Part shown: piece after piece, positions 28,781 to 37,091 of the stretch | Layout: each line of letters begins with the position of its first letter | How positions within the stretch are numbered: position 1 is the stretch's first letter | Origin: Pseudomonas fluorescens | GTDB lineage: Bacteria; Pseudomonadota; Gammaproteobacteria; Pseudomonadales; Pseudomonadaceae | DNA length: 64,000 nt | Assembly: GCF_902497775.2 (NCBI RefSeq) | Contig: NZ_OZ024668.1 | Span: 3,327,826-3,391,825, forward strand | Direction of reading: 5' to 3' | Program-made: the position numbers and the translations under genes | Notes under the pieces: model-generated | What the model was told of the DNA's origin: nothing | Seen by the model: the letters and a program-made list of their open reading frames with translations, nothing else | Database searches by the model: none

Positions 28781-29639
28781 GCCCATCTTGCGCCCGCTGC
28801 TCGGCGGCTTCGCCCTACTGGCCTTGCTGGCCAGTGAAGAGGCGCGTGCCGAAATCATGGATCATGCCGCCATGGGCCACGGAGCCATGAATCACCAGGG
28901 TATGAAGCACAGCATCGCGCCCAACTCGCCACGCACGCCGCTGCGCCCGATTACCGACGCCGACCGCCAGGCGGCCTTCCCGCCGCTGCCCGGTCATCAG
29001 GTCCACGACCGGCAGACCAACTGGGCAATGACGGTCGAGCAACTGGAGTACCAGAACTTCGACAGCAGCAGCGCCCTGAAGTGGGACGCCAACGCCTGGA
29101 TCGGCGGCGATATCGACCGCCTGTGGTTGCGCACTGAAGGCGAGCGCGAACAGGGCGTGACCCACAAGGCCGAACTGCAGGCGCTCTGGGGGCATGCCAT
29201 CAGCCCCTGGTGGGAACTGGTCGGTGGCCTGCGCCAGGACTTCAAGCCGGCCAGCGGCCAGACCTGGGCCGCCTTCGGCATCCAGGGCACGCCACTGTAC
29301 GGGCTGGAGCTGGAAGCCACCCTGTATGCTGGCGAACGCGAGCAAACCGCGCTGCGCCTGGAGAGCAGTTACGCTATCCTGCTGAGCAATCGCTGGATCC
29401 TCGAACCATCGCTGGAGGCCAATTTCTACGGCCGTAACGACGCGACCCGGGACCAGGGCAGCGGCCTTGCCGACAGCGAGATCGGCCTGCGCCTGCGCTA
29501 CGAAATCACCCGCGGCTTTGCCCCTTACCTGGGCATCAGCTTCAATCGGGCCTACGGCAACAACGCCGAGCAAATCCGTGATGAGCACGGCGATATCGGC
29601 CAGACCCGCCTGGTCGCCGGGGTTCGCCTGCGTTTCTAG
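28773..29639 (+). CDS. copB: CopB, outer membrane copper-binding protein
   Basis: The 288-residue protein has a signal peptide (cleavage near residue 26, ARA|EI), a short Met/His-rich mature N-terminus (DHAAMGHGAMNHQGMKH) and the CopB outer-membrane beta-barrel domain (about 75-288) ending in a terminal phenylalanine (RLRF), as outer membrane proteins do. It overlaps copA by eight bases (ATGAATGA), so translation is coupled. The N-terminal Met-rich region is shorter than in P. syringae CopB, in line with the short CopA. Confidence 0.93.
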   Translation: MNEPILRPLLGGFALLALLASEEARAEIMDHAAMGHGAMNHQGMKHSIAPNSPRTPLRPITDADRQAAFPPLPGHQVHDRQTNWAMTVEQLEYQNFDSSSALKWDANAWIGGDIDRLWLRTEGEREQGVTHKAELQALWGHAISPWWELVGGLRQDFKPASGQTWAAFGIQGTPLYGLELEATLYAGEREQTALRLESSYAILLSNRWILEPSLEANFYGRNDATRDQGSGLADSEIGLRLRYEITRGFAPYLGISFNRAYGNNAEQIRDEHGDIGQTRLVAGVRLRF

Positions 29640-29653
29640 AAGTGGAGAAGTAC

Positions 29654-30082
29654 ATGCTGAGCAAGAAAATCGTCGCCTTCGGCCTGCTGGCCCTGAGCAC
29701 TCTGGCCCAGGCCGGGCAGACCATCGATGTGTACCGTGACCCCAACTGCGGCTGCTGCAAGGAGTGGATCAAGCACCTGCAAGACAACGGCTACACGGTC
29801 AACGACCATGTCGAGCCGAACATGAGCGCGGTCAAGCAGCGCCTGGGCGTCGCTCCGCGCCTGGCCTCGTGTCATACCGGGGTGATCGACGGCAAATTCG
29901 TCGAAGGCCATGTACCGGCCGAACAGATCAAGCTGTTGGCCAAGCGTCCCGACCTCAAGGGCCTGGCCGTACCGGGCATGCCCATGGGCTCGCCGGGCAT
30001 GGAAATGGGTGACCACAAGGACGCCTATCAGGTCATCGGTTTGACCGCCGAGGGCCAGGACGAAGTGGTCGCCAACTACTGA
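29654..30082 (+). CDS. copG: CopG-like DUF411 periplasmic copper protein
   Basis: A 142-residue secreted protein of the DUF411 family, thioredoxin-like proteins that include Pseudomonas CopG, which binds a copper cluster through its CxCC motif. Here the motif is DPNCGCCKEW (about residues 36-45 with the signal peptide). Further possible ligands are Cys in RLASCHTGV, and Met/His in PGMPMGSPGMEMGDH. The signal peptide ends near residue 20 (AQA|GQ). The start at 29654 follows GGAGAAG; a GTG at 29642 is an alternative. It follows copB by 14 bases, in the same operon. Confidence 0.87.
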   Translation: MLSKKIVAFGLLALSTLAQAGQTIDVYRDPNCGCCKEWIKHLQDNGYTVNDHVEPNMSAVKQRLGVAPRLASCHTGVIDGKFVEGHVPAEQIKLLAKRPDLKGLAVPGMPMGSPGMEMGDHKDAYQVIGLTAEGQDEVVANY

Positions 30083-30092
30083 TCCGCCGCTG

Positions 30093-30527
30093 ATGCTCAG
30101 TTATTGGGCGCTGTTTCTCAGCGCCTTCGGCGCAGCGACCTTGCTGCCGCTGCAATCGGAAGCGGTGTTGATCGGTTTGCTGCTACGCCAGCCTGACGCC
30201 GTGGTCAGCCTGTTGCTGATCGCCACCGCAGGCAACGTGCTGGGTTCGATCGTCAACTGGCTGCTGGGGCGTGGCATCGAGCACCTGCGCGACAAGCGCT
30301 GGTTTGCGTTCAAGACAGAGCAACTGGAAAAGGCCCAGCGCCGCTACCAGCGCTATGGCCAGTGGTCACTGCTGCTGAGCTGGATGCCAGTGATCGGCGA
30401 CCCGTTGACGCTGATTGCCGGGATCATGCGCGAGCCGTTCTGGCGCTTTTTGCTCCTGGTCACTGTCGCCAAAGCCGGCCGTTACCTGGTGCTGGCGTTG
30501 CTTACCCTGGGTTGGATGCAGCACTAG
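30093..30527 (+). CDS. yqaA: YqaA family inner membrane protein (DedA-like)
   Basis: The 144-residue protein belongs to the YqaA branch of the DedA/SNARE-associated superfamily. Hydrophobic segments occur near residues 5-28, 38-60 and 95-140, with the conserved GNVLGSIVNWLLGRG and SWMPVIGDPLTLIAGIMR motifs. Its role is unknown; relatives are tied to membrane homeostasis. It starts 10 bases after copG and so is probably the last gene of the copper operon, which would be an unusual partner. The convergent DinB gene overlaps its end by four bases. Confidence 0.87.
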   Translation: MLSYWALFLSAFGAATLLPLQSEAVLIGLLLRQPDAVVSLLLIATAGNVLGSIVNWLLGRGIEHLRDKRWFAFKTEQLEKAQRRYQRYGQWSLLLSWMPVIGDPLTLIAGIMREPFWRFLLLVTVAKAGRYLVLALLTLGWMQH

Positions 30528-31108
30528 TGCCCCCAGATCTGCGCCTCGCTCCAGCCCAGCTCGGCAAAATCCTGGGCACGCAGGTGCGCTTGCTCCTCAC
30601 AGAAAAACTCATCCAGCTGTGGCGGGCGCACCGAGGTGTCGCTGAGCATTGCATGCACCTGGCCGCGGTGGTGGATCTGGTGCTCGAACAGGTGCGACAG
30701 CAGGCGCAGGCGTTGCTCTCGCTGCACCCAGTCGGGGCGCACGATGCTCACGTAGCGGCGTAACTGGTCGTCGCGCAGCTGGCGGCAGTAGGCAATCAGC
30801 CGGTGATCGGCCTGCAGCTGTTCGGCGTGCAGTTGCAGACAGGTGGCGTAAGGCTCCTCGGGCTCGAAGAAACGCTCGCTATCGGGGTCGGGCGCTTCGC
30901 CGCGCTGCTCGCACTCCAGGGCTTGCAGGTAGAACCAGTCGACCGTGAGGATATGGTTGAGGGTGGCCTTGATCGACGGGAAGAAACTCGCCCGTGGGGC
31001 GACGAACTCATCCTGGCTCAGTTGCCTGCAGGCCTTGTACACCCTGTGGTTGGCCCAACCGTTGTGGTAGGCCATGGTCAGCAGGTGGTGCGAAAGAGGC
31101 TCGGCCAT
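30524..31108 (-). CDS. DinB family protein
   Basis: The 194-residue protein is a DinB/YfiT-like four-helix bundle. The three metal-binding histidines are visible as NHILTVDWF (about residue 50), and in LLSHLFEHQIHHRGQVHAML (about 140-160), which is the family signature. DinB proteins include thiol-dependent transferases, but the substrate here is unknown. The start at 31108 follows GAGGAG. It is 10 bases after the ZapE-type ATPase gene and likely shares its transcript. Confidence 0.88.
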   Translation of the reverse strand: MAEPLSHHLLTMAYHNGWANHRVYKACRQLSQDEFVAPRASFFPSIKATLNHILTVDWFYLQALECEQRGEAPDPDSERFFEPEEPYATCLQLHAEQLQADHRLIAYCRQLRDDQLRRYVSIVRPDWVQREQRLRLLSHLFEHQIHHRGQVHAMLSDTSVRPPQLDEFFCEEQAHLRAQDFAELGWSEAQIWGH

Positions 31109-31118
31109 GATCGACTCC

Positions 31119-32237
31119 TCAGCAAAAGCGTTGCAGTTGCATCTCCCGCAAGCGGCTGAGCGTACGCCGGAACGGGAACTCCAGATACCCTTGAGTGTAG
31201 AGCGCTTCCAGGGGTACCTCGGCCTCCAGGTACAAGGCGATCCGACGGTCGTAGCATTCATCGACCAAGGCGATGAAGCGCCGCACGCTGTCATCGTGCA
31301 CCGACAGCTGCGGCAGTTCGCGGTCGCCGGCCACCACCCGCTGGGCGCCGTCCTCGGTGCCACGGGCGATCTTCGCCGGGCGCTGGCGGGCGCCGAGTGC
31401 TGGTACCTCGCCGAGCAGGATGGCCTGGAAGCTGTCGCACAGGGCCATGAAATCCATGGCGGCGAAGGGTTGTTCGCAGAGGTCGGCGTAGCGGCACCAG
31501 AGCACGCTGTCGCAGCGTTGCACCACGTTCAAGCGACGCGAGCCGATCTGCAACGGCTGATCAGTGCTCGCTTGCTCACCGCGTAACTGGGCAAATACTT
31601 GCGCAAGGGCGCCGGGCTGGCCGTGGTCGCGTACCCAGTAGCGTTGCTGGGCCGCGCCGGGGTGCAGGCGATGGTCCTGCTCGCCTGCGACGGCGACCAC
31701 CTGCATATGCTGCGCGATGGCGGCAATTGCCGGCAGGAAGCGCTCGCGGTTGAAACCGTCGCTGTAGAGCTGCTCGGGCGGCTGGTTGGAGGTGGCAACG
31801 ATCACCACCCCGGCCTCGAACAGCACCCGGAACAGGCCGCCGAGAATGATCGCATCGCCGATGTCGTTGACGAACAGCTCGTCAAAACACAGCACGCGGA
31901 TTTCTTCGGCCAGGGACAAGGCCAGGGCCTGCAGGGGCTCGGCAGTGCCATTGAGCTGGAACAGGCGCTGATGCACCCAGCGCATGAAGTGGTGAAAATG
32001 CTGGCGCCGGGCCGGTACCTGCAGACAGGCATGGAACTGATCCATGAGCCAGGTCTTGCCGCGCCCCACTGGCCCCCAGAGGTAGACACCCCGTGGGGTT
32101 TCACCGCGCTGCAGGGCCTCGAAACAGGTTTGCAGGGCAGTGGCGGCCTGCAACTGGGCCGGGTCGCTGACAAAGCCTTCGCTGGCAATGGCCTGCTGGT
32201 AGAGGGTCAGGGGGGACTGTTCGGTGAAGCAGGACAT
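31119..32237 (-). CDS. zapE: ZapE/AFG1-type ATPase
   Basis: ZapE is a cell-division ATPase that affects FtsZ rings under stress. The 372-residue product has Walker A GPVGRGKTWLMDQF (about residues 54-67), the family HFMRWVH motif, Walker B LCFDELFVNDIGDAII, and sensor 1 VIVATSNQPPEQLY. These patterns are diagnostic of the AFG1/ZapE family. Pseudomonads also carry a zapE elsewhere beside ribosomal genes, so this may be a paralogue and the symbol is tentative. The start at 32237 is the first ATG that gives the family N-terminus; REP elements lie upstream. It is followed by the DinB gene. Confidence 0.85.
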   Translation of the reverse strand: MSCFTEQSPLTLYQQAIASEGFVSDPAQLQAATALQTCFEALQRGETPRGVYLWGPVGRGKTWLMDQFHACLQVPARRQHFHHFMRWVHQRLFQLNGTAEPLQALALSLAEEIRVLCFDELFVNDIGDAIILGGLFRVLFEAGVVIVATSNQPPEQLYSDGFNRERFLPAIAAIAQHMQVVAVAGEQDHRLHPGAAQQRYWVRDHGQPGALAQVFAQLRGEQASTDQPLQIGSRRLNVVQRCDSVLWCRYADLCEQPFAAMDFMALCDSFQAILLGEVPALGARQRPAKIARGTEDGAQRVVAGDRELPQLSVHDDSVRRFIALVDECYDRRIALYLEAEVPLEALYTQGYLEFPFRRTLSRLREMQLQRFC

Positions 32238-32275
32238 GCGCGGCGTCCGTCGCAAAAGGGGCATTCTGCGGCGGG

Positions 32276-32413
32276 GGGCATCGCGGGGCAAGTGGTACCA
32301 CCATTGGTAGGAGCGGGCTTGCCCCGCGATGAGGCAAGTACAGTCAGCACATCGGATGTTGTCTGAGATACGACCGCTGCGCGCTCGATCGCGGGGCAAG
32401 GCCCGCTCCCACA
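32276..32413. repeat. REP element cluster
   Basis: Three REP cores are present: a partial one at about 32279-32292 (CATCGCGGGGCAAG), a full unit at 32306-32330 (GGTAGGAGCGGGCTTGCC), and an inverted unit at 32388-32413 (ATCGCGGGGCAAGGCCCGC). They lie between the sugar dehydrogenase stop and the ZapE start, in a position to shape mRNA ends. Confidence 0.88.
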
Positions 32414-32419
32414 ACGTCT

Positions 32420-33568
32420 CTACAGATCCAGCCCGACTTTGAGCAGCGCACCGCCACTCTCATCGGTCAGCAGGTACAGATAGCCGTCCGGCCCTACCCG
32501 CACATCGCGAATCCGCGCCTTGAGCTCGCCGAGCAGGCGTTCTTCATGCACTACTTTGTCGCCATTGAGCTCCAGGCGAATCAGCTCCTGCGCCGCCAGC
32601 GCGCCGATGAACAGGCTGTGATCCCAAGGCTTGAAGCGCGGGTTGTCGTAGAACGCCATGCCGCTGATGGCCGGGGATTTTTCCCAGACATGGTGCGGGT
32701 CGATCATGCCATCGACATGCTCGCCCTGAGCCTCCGGAATCGGCATCAGCGAATAGTTGATGCCGTGGGTAGCGATCGGCCAGCCATAGTTCTTGCCGGG
32801 TTTCGGGAGGTTGATCTCGTCGCCGCCACGGGGCCCGTGTTCGTGGGTCCACAGCTCGCCGGTCCAGGGGTTGAGCGCCGCACCCTGCTGGTTGCGATGG
32901 CCGAACGACCAGATTTCAGGGCGCACGTTGTCGCGCCCGACGAACGGGTTGTCCTTGGGCACTGTGCCGTCGGGCAGAATGCGCACCACCTTGCCCTGCA
33001 GCTTGTCGAGGTCCTGCGAGGTCGGGCGCTGGTTGTTCTCGCCCAGGGCGATGAACAGATAACCGTCGCGGTCGAACACCAGGCGCGAACCAAAATGGTT
33101 GCCGCTGGAGAGCTTGGGCTGCTGGCGGAAGATCACGTTGAAGTCTTCAAGCTTGGCGTTGTCGGCCGACAAGCGCCCGCGGCCCACGGCGGTACCCGCC
33201 GTGCCGCCTTCGCCGCCGCCTTCGGCATAGGACAGGTAGACCATGCGGTCCTGCTTGAAGGTCGGCGACAGCACCACATCGAGCAAACCACCCTGGCCCT
33301 GGGCCCAGACCTCAGGGACGCCGCCCAGGGGCGGCCCGACTTTGCCTTCGGGGCTGACGATGCGCAGGTTGCCGGCGCGCTCGGTGACCAGGATGCCCTG
33401 GCCGTCCGGCAAGAACGCCAGGGCCCAGGGGTTGCGCAAGCCTTCGGCGAGGGTACTGACCTTGACGCTGCCCTCCTCGCTCTTGAAATCGCGCTCGGGT
33501 GCGGCGTGGGCCAGCAGCGGCAGCAGCGCCGCGGTCATCAGGGTAGGTAGCCAGGTGCGTGGGGACAT
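32420..33568 (-). CDS. PQQ-dependent aldose sugar dehydrogenase (YliI-like), periplasmic
   Basis: The 382-residue protein has a signal peptide (cleavage near residue 23, AHA|AP) and the six-bladed beta-propeller of soluble aldose sugar dehydrogenases (GSDH family). Typical segments are NPWALAFLPDGQGILVTERAG, the active-site loop GNHFGSRLVFDRDGYLFIALGE and the PQQ-site GHRNQQGAALNP and EHGPRGGDEINL. It would oxidise aldoses to lactones with PQQ. Start at 33568 with AAGGAA upstream. The preceding small secreted protein ends 30 bases upstream, so the two may be co-transcribed. Confidence 0.92.
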   Translation of the reverse strand: MSPRTWLPTLMTAALLPLLAHAAPERDFKSEEGSVKVSTLAEGLRNPWALAFLPDGQGILVTERAGNLRIVSPEGKVGPPLGGVPEVWAQGQGGLLDVVLSPTFKQDRMVYLSYAEGGGEGGTAGTAVGRGRLSADNAKLEDFNVIFRQQPKLSSGNHFGSRLVFDRDGYLFIALGENNQRPTSQDLDKLQGKVVRILPDGTVPKDNPFVGRDNVRPEIWSFGHRNQQGAALNPWTGELWTHEHGPRGGDEINLPKPGKNYGWPIATHGINYSLMPIPEAQGEHVDGMIDPHHVWEKSPAISGMAFYDNPRFKPWDHSLFIGALAAQELIRLELNGDKVVHEERLLGELKARIRDVRVGPDGYLYLLTDESGGALLKVGLDL

Positions 33569-33598
33569 CAACGATTCCTTCCAGGGAGGGCCTGTTGC

Positions 33599-33913
33599 TC
33601 AGGGCGCAGGTGCGCGCGGCGGCCGGGTGGGTTCCAGGCGCGGGGTGGTCTGTTCGCGGCGGATGTTTTCGCCATTGCCGATGCCGCGATTATCCAGGGT
33701 CGGCGGACGCGGATTGGGCTGGGTCGACGGGCCGCGCACGGGCGGCGTGGCCGGCACGCTGCCCTGGCGGCTGTTGGGGTTGGCGCGCATGATCGGGCTG
33801 TTGTAGGGGTTGTTGTTGCTGGCCGCCAACTGCAACGGCCCGGCCACGGGCGCAGCCTGCAGCGGCGAGCTCAACAACAGGGCCATGGCTAGGCCCGACA
33901 GTGATCGGTTCAT
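33599..33913 (-). CDS. Small secreted proline/asparagine-rich protein, function unknown
   Basis: A 104-residue protein with a signal peptide (MNRSLSGLAMALLLSSPLQA, cleavage after about residue 20) and a low-complexity mature part rich in Pro, Asn and Arg (NPNSRQGSVPATPPVRGP). No domain is recognised and it is probably disordered. The start at 33913 follows GGAGGTGA. It lies just upstream of the sugar dehydrogenase gene on the same strand. Confidence 0.7.
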   Translation of the reverse strand: MNRSLSGLAMALLLSSPLQAAPVAGPLQLAASNNNPYNSPIMRANPNSRQGSVPATPPVRGPSTQPNPRPPTLDNRGIGNGENIRREQTTPRLEPTRPPRAPAP

Positions 33914-34038
33914 GGTATTCACCTCCGGCACCACACGACGCCGAAAACCAGCGCGCCCAAGCGTTGGATAGCCTAAGGCGCGACAGGTTCGCCGGGAAAC
34001 CTCGATTTGCCGCGCAGGTGATTCATTTTGTTACCGGA

Positions 34039-34998
34039 TCAGCCATCGACCTTGTGCCGCGCGGCATACAGGCAAAGCATTTCCATGGCCAGGGTGGCGC
34101 CAGCCAGGGCGGTGATATCGGCATGATCGTAAGCCGGCGCAACTTCCACCAGGTCCATGCCCACCAGGTTGATACCGCGCAACCCGCCGAGAATCTCCAG
34201 GGCCTGCACCGTGGTCAGCCCGCCACACACCGGAGTGCCGGTGCCGGGCGCGTACGCCGGGTCCAGGCAGTCGATATCGAAGGTCAGGTACACCGGCTGA
34301 TCGCCGACCCGCTGGCGAATCGCCTCGATGATCGCCTGGGTACCGCGTTGATGCACCTGACGGGCGTCGAGCACGGCAAAGCCCTGGGTATCGTCATGGG
34401 TGGTGCGCAGGCCGATCTGCACCGAGCGCGCCGGGTCCACCAGGCCTTCGCGGGCGGCATGCCAGAACATCGTGCCGTGATCGACACGCTGGCCCTCCTC
34501 GTCCGGCCAGGTGTCGCTGTGGGCATCGAAGTGGACCAGCGCCAGCGCTCCGTGTTTGCGCGCATGGGCCTTGAGCAGCGGGTAGCTGATGAAGTGGTCG
34601 CCGCCCAGGGTAAGCATGGCGCAGCCGGCCTCGAGAATCTGCTCGGCATGGGCCTGGATGCTCCCGGGCACGCTGTGCGGGCTGCCGTAGTCGAAGTTGC
34701 AGTCGCCGTAATCGATCACCGCCAGATGATCGAAGGGGTCGAATTCCCACGGCCAGTGCCGGGCCCAGGCCTGCTGCACCGAGGCGGCACGAATCGCCCG
34801 CGGGCCGAAGCGTGCGCCAGGGCGGTTGCTGGTGGCGGTGTCGAACGGCACGCCGCTGACCACCACGTCGACACCGCGCAGGTCGCGGCTGTAGCGCCGG
34901 CGCGAGAAGCTGGTGATACCGGCAAAGGTGTTTTCGGCGATGGTGCCGTAGAGGCTGTCGCGAGTGATGGCCTGGTCGTTGTCGGGGGCGAGGTCCAT
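34039..34998 (-). CDS. speB: Agmatinase / guanidinobutyrase family ureohydrolase
   Basis: The 319-residue enzyme belongs to the arginase/agmatinase family, with the binuclear manganese ligands in GGDHFISYP (about residue 131), LVHFDAHSDTW and TFDIDCLDPAYAPGTG. Agmatinase makes putrescine and urea from agmatine; guanidinobutyrase (GbuA) makes GABA, and the two cannot be told apart from sequence here. It follows a polyamine-type binding protein gene by 21 bases, and a LysR gene is divergent upstream, a layout seen at both speB- and gbuA-type loci. The symbol is therefore tentative. Confidence 0.85.
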   Translation of the reverse strand: MDLAPDNDQAITRDSLYGTIAENTFAGITSFSRRRYSRDLRGVDVVVSGVPFDTATSNRPGARFGPRAIRAASVQQAWARHWPWEFDPFDHLAVIDYGDCNFDYGSPHSVPGSIQAHAEQILEAGCAMLTLGGDHFISYPLLKAHARKHGALALVHFDAHSDTWPDEEGQRVDHGTMFWHAAREGLVDPARSVQIGLRTTHDDTQGFAVLDARQVHQRGTQAIIEAIRQRVGDQPVYLTFDIDCLDPAYAPGTGTPVCGGLTTVQALEILGGLRGINLVGMDLVEVAPAYDHADITALAGATLAMEMLCLYAARHKVDG

Positions 34999-35019
34999 GG
35001 TCGGGCTCCTGGTGTGTTG

Positions 35020-36099
35020 TTATTGGCGGCTACGGAAGGTGGTCCACAGGCGAGTGCGCTGGCGCATATCGGCCAGGCTCATGCTGCGGTCGGCAAACAG
35101 CCGCGCGCGCACTTGGGCCGTGGGGTAGATGTCCGGGTCACTGCGCACCGCCTCGTCCACCAGGGGCGTGGCCGCCTGGTTGGCAGTGGCGAAGAACAGC
35201 GTGTTGGTCAGCGGCGCCACCGAGTCAGGGCGCAACATGAAGGCAATGAAGGCGCGGGCGGCGTCCGGGTGCGGCGCGTCCTTGGGCATGACCAGGTTGT
35301 CCTGCCAAATCAGCGTGCCTTCGCGCGGAATGCGATAGATCACCTGGTACGGCTTGCCGGCCTTCTGCGCCTGATCGGCGGCCATGGCCGCGTCACCGTT
35401 GTAGGTCAGGGCCAGGCACACGCTGCCGTTGGCCAGGTCGCTGATCTGCCGGCCGTTGGCGACATAGCTGATCGATGGCTGCAGTTGCTTGAGCAGCGCC
35501 TGGGCTGCCGCCAAGTCGTCCTTGTCACGGCTGTAGGGATCCTTGCCGAGGTAATGCAGGGCGACGCCGATGACCTCCTGGGGCGAGTCGGACATGGCAA
35601 TCCCGCAATCCTTGAGCTTGCTGGCGTATTCGGGCTTGAACAGCAGGTCGAGGCTGTCCAGCGGTACATCGCCGAGCCGCTGGCGCACTGCCTCAAGGTT
35701 CATGCCCAGGCCCAGGGTGCCCCAGGTATAGGGCACCGCGTACTGATTGCCGGGGTCGACCTCGGCCAGCTTGGCCAGCAGGTCCTTGTCGAGGTTGTCG
35801 TAGCCGGGCATGGCCTGGGCCTGCAGCGGTTGCAAGGCGCCGGCAGCCAGGGCCCGGGCCAGCAGGCTGGAGGATGGCACCACCACGTCATAGCCACTGC
35901 CACCGGTGAGCAACTTGGTTTCCAGGACTTCGGTGGTGTCGAAGGTGTCATAGCGCACCTTGTAGCCAGTTTCCTTTTCGAAACGCTGCAAGGTTTCAGG
36001 GGCGACATAATCGGCCCAGCTGTACAGATTGAGGACTTTTTCCTCAGCCTGCACCGGCAGGGCCAGGATCAGGGATAACAACCACAGGGATGTACGCAT
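35020..36099 (-). CDS. Polyamine-type ABC transporter substrate-binding protein (PotF/SpuD-like)
   Basis: The 359-residue periplasmic protein has a signal peptide (cleavage near residue 18, VQA|EE), then LNLYSWADYVAPETLQRFEK, which is the classic start of spermidine/putrescine binding proteins. Others are YDVVVPSSSLLARAL and PREGTLIWQDNLVMP. No permease or ATPase adjoins. It is the first gene of a probable two-gene operon with the agmatinase-like gene. Start at 36099. The divergent LysR gene 100 bases away is a likely controller. Confidence 0.92.
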   Translation of the reverse strand: MRTSLWLLSLILALPVQAEEKVLNLYSWADYVAPETLQRFEKETGYKVRYDTFDTTEVLETKLLTGGSGYDVVVPSSSLLARALAAGALQPLQAQAMPGYDNLDKDLLAKLAEVDPGNQYAVPYTWGTLGLGMNLEAVRQRLGDVPLDSLDLLFKPEYASKLKDCGIAMSDSPQEVIGVALHYLGKDPYSRDKDDLAAAQALLKQLQPSISYVANGRQISDLANGSVCLALTYNGDAAMAADQAQKAGKPYQVIYRIPREGTLIWQDNLVMPKDAPHPDAARAFIAFMLRPDSVAPLTNTLFFATANQAATPLVDEAVRSDPDIYPTAQVRARLFADRSMSLADMRQRTRLWTTFRSRQ

Positions 36100-36199
36100 G
36101 TCGGGCACCTTAGTCAGTGGATGCCGCCAGCATGCCTGCCGGGTTACATTACTAAAATGGCAAGTCAATTAACCTGACATTCATCAGGAGCAATGTTTG

Positions 36200-37090
36200 A
36201 TGCTGGGACAACTGCACGACCTCGACCTGCACCTGCTGCGGCTGTTCGTCACTGTAGTCGAGGCCGGCGGCTTCAGTGCCGCCCAGGGCGTACTGGGCCT
36301 GAGCCAGCCGAGCATCAGCCAGCAGATGGCGCGTCTGGAAACCCGCCTGGGTTATCGCCTGTGCAGCCGCGGCAAGGGCGGCTTTCGCCTGACCGCCAAG
36401 GGCGAAGTGCTGCTCAAGGCCACCCGCGAACTGCTGGTGCAGATCGAGGCGTTTCGTCATCAGGCCAATGGTGTGGCCGGGCGTTTGCTCGGTGAGGTGC
36501 GCATCGGCATTTCCGAAGCTCAGGAGAGCACCGTGACCTTGCGCCTGGCGCGGGCCATCGAGCGGTTTCGCCAGCGTGACGAGTCGGTGCGCCTGGAGCT
36601 GGTCAGCGCCATGCCGGCCGACCTTGAGCGCCAACTGTTGCAGCAGCGCCTGGACCTGGCCATCGGCTATTTTTCCGGCAAGCAGGCGGCGTTCGATTAC
36701 ACGCCGTTGTTCGAAGAAAGCCAGCGCCTGTACTGCGCCAGCCACCATCCGCTGGCCGGCCAAGCTGAGGTCAGCCTGGAGGCCTTGCAGCAAGCCGACC
36801 AGGTCGAACACCCCTACCGTTTCCAGAGCCGCCAGGAGCCCTTTGACGGCACCAGTGGCGCCGCCCGCTCCGAGCAGGTCGAAGGCGCCCTGACCTTCAT
36901 CCTCTCCGGTCGGCACATCGGTTACCTGCCCTGCCACTATGCCGAGCCCTGGGTCGAGCGCGGCCTGTTGCAGGGCCTGGACCCGGCACTGGATTTCGCC
37001 GTGCCGTTCGTGCTGGTGCGCCACCGCGCCCAGGTGCCCAGTGATGCCGAGCAGGCCTTTGCAGCCGACCTGCTGGCAGCCTTCGCCTGA
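36200..37090 (+). CDS. LysR family transcriptional regulator, likely controls the polyamine-binding protein/ureohydrolase operon
   Basis: A 296-residue LysR regulator. The DNA-binding domain is at about residues 5-65 (FVTVVEAGGFSAAQGVLG and SQPSISQQMARLETRLGY), and a full effector domain follows from about 90. It is divergent from the binding protein gene across 100 bases, the standard LysR arrangement. The start at 36200 follows AGGAG at 36186-36190; a TTG three bases earlier also fits. GbuR, which controls guanidinobutyrase, is of the same family and has the same layout, but identity is not shown. Confidence 0.92.
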   Translation: MLGQLHDLDLHLLRLFVTVVEAGGFSAAQGVLGLSQPSISQQMARLETRLGYRLCSRGKGGFRLTAKGEVLLKATRELLVQIEAFRHQANGVAGRLLGEVRIGISEAQESTVTLRLARAIERFRQRDESVRLELVSAMPADLERQLLQQRLDLAIGYFSGKQAAFDYTPLFEESQRLYCASHHPLAGQAEVSLEALQQADQVEHPYRFQSRQEPFDGTSGAARSEQVEGALTFILSGRHIGYLPCHYAEPWVERGLLQGLDPALDFAVPFVLVRHRAQVPSDAEQAFAADLLAAFA

Positions 37091-37091
37091 C

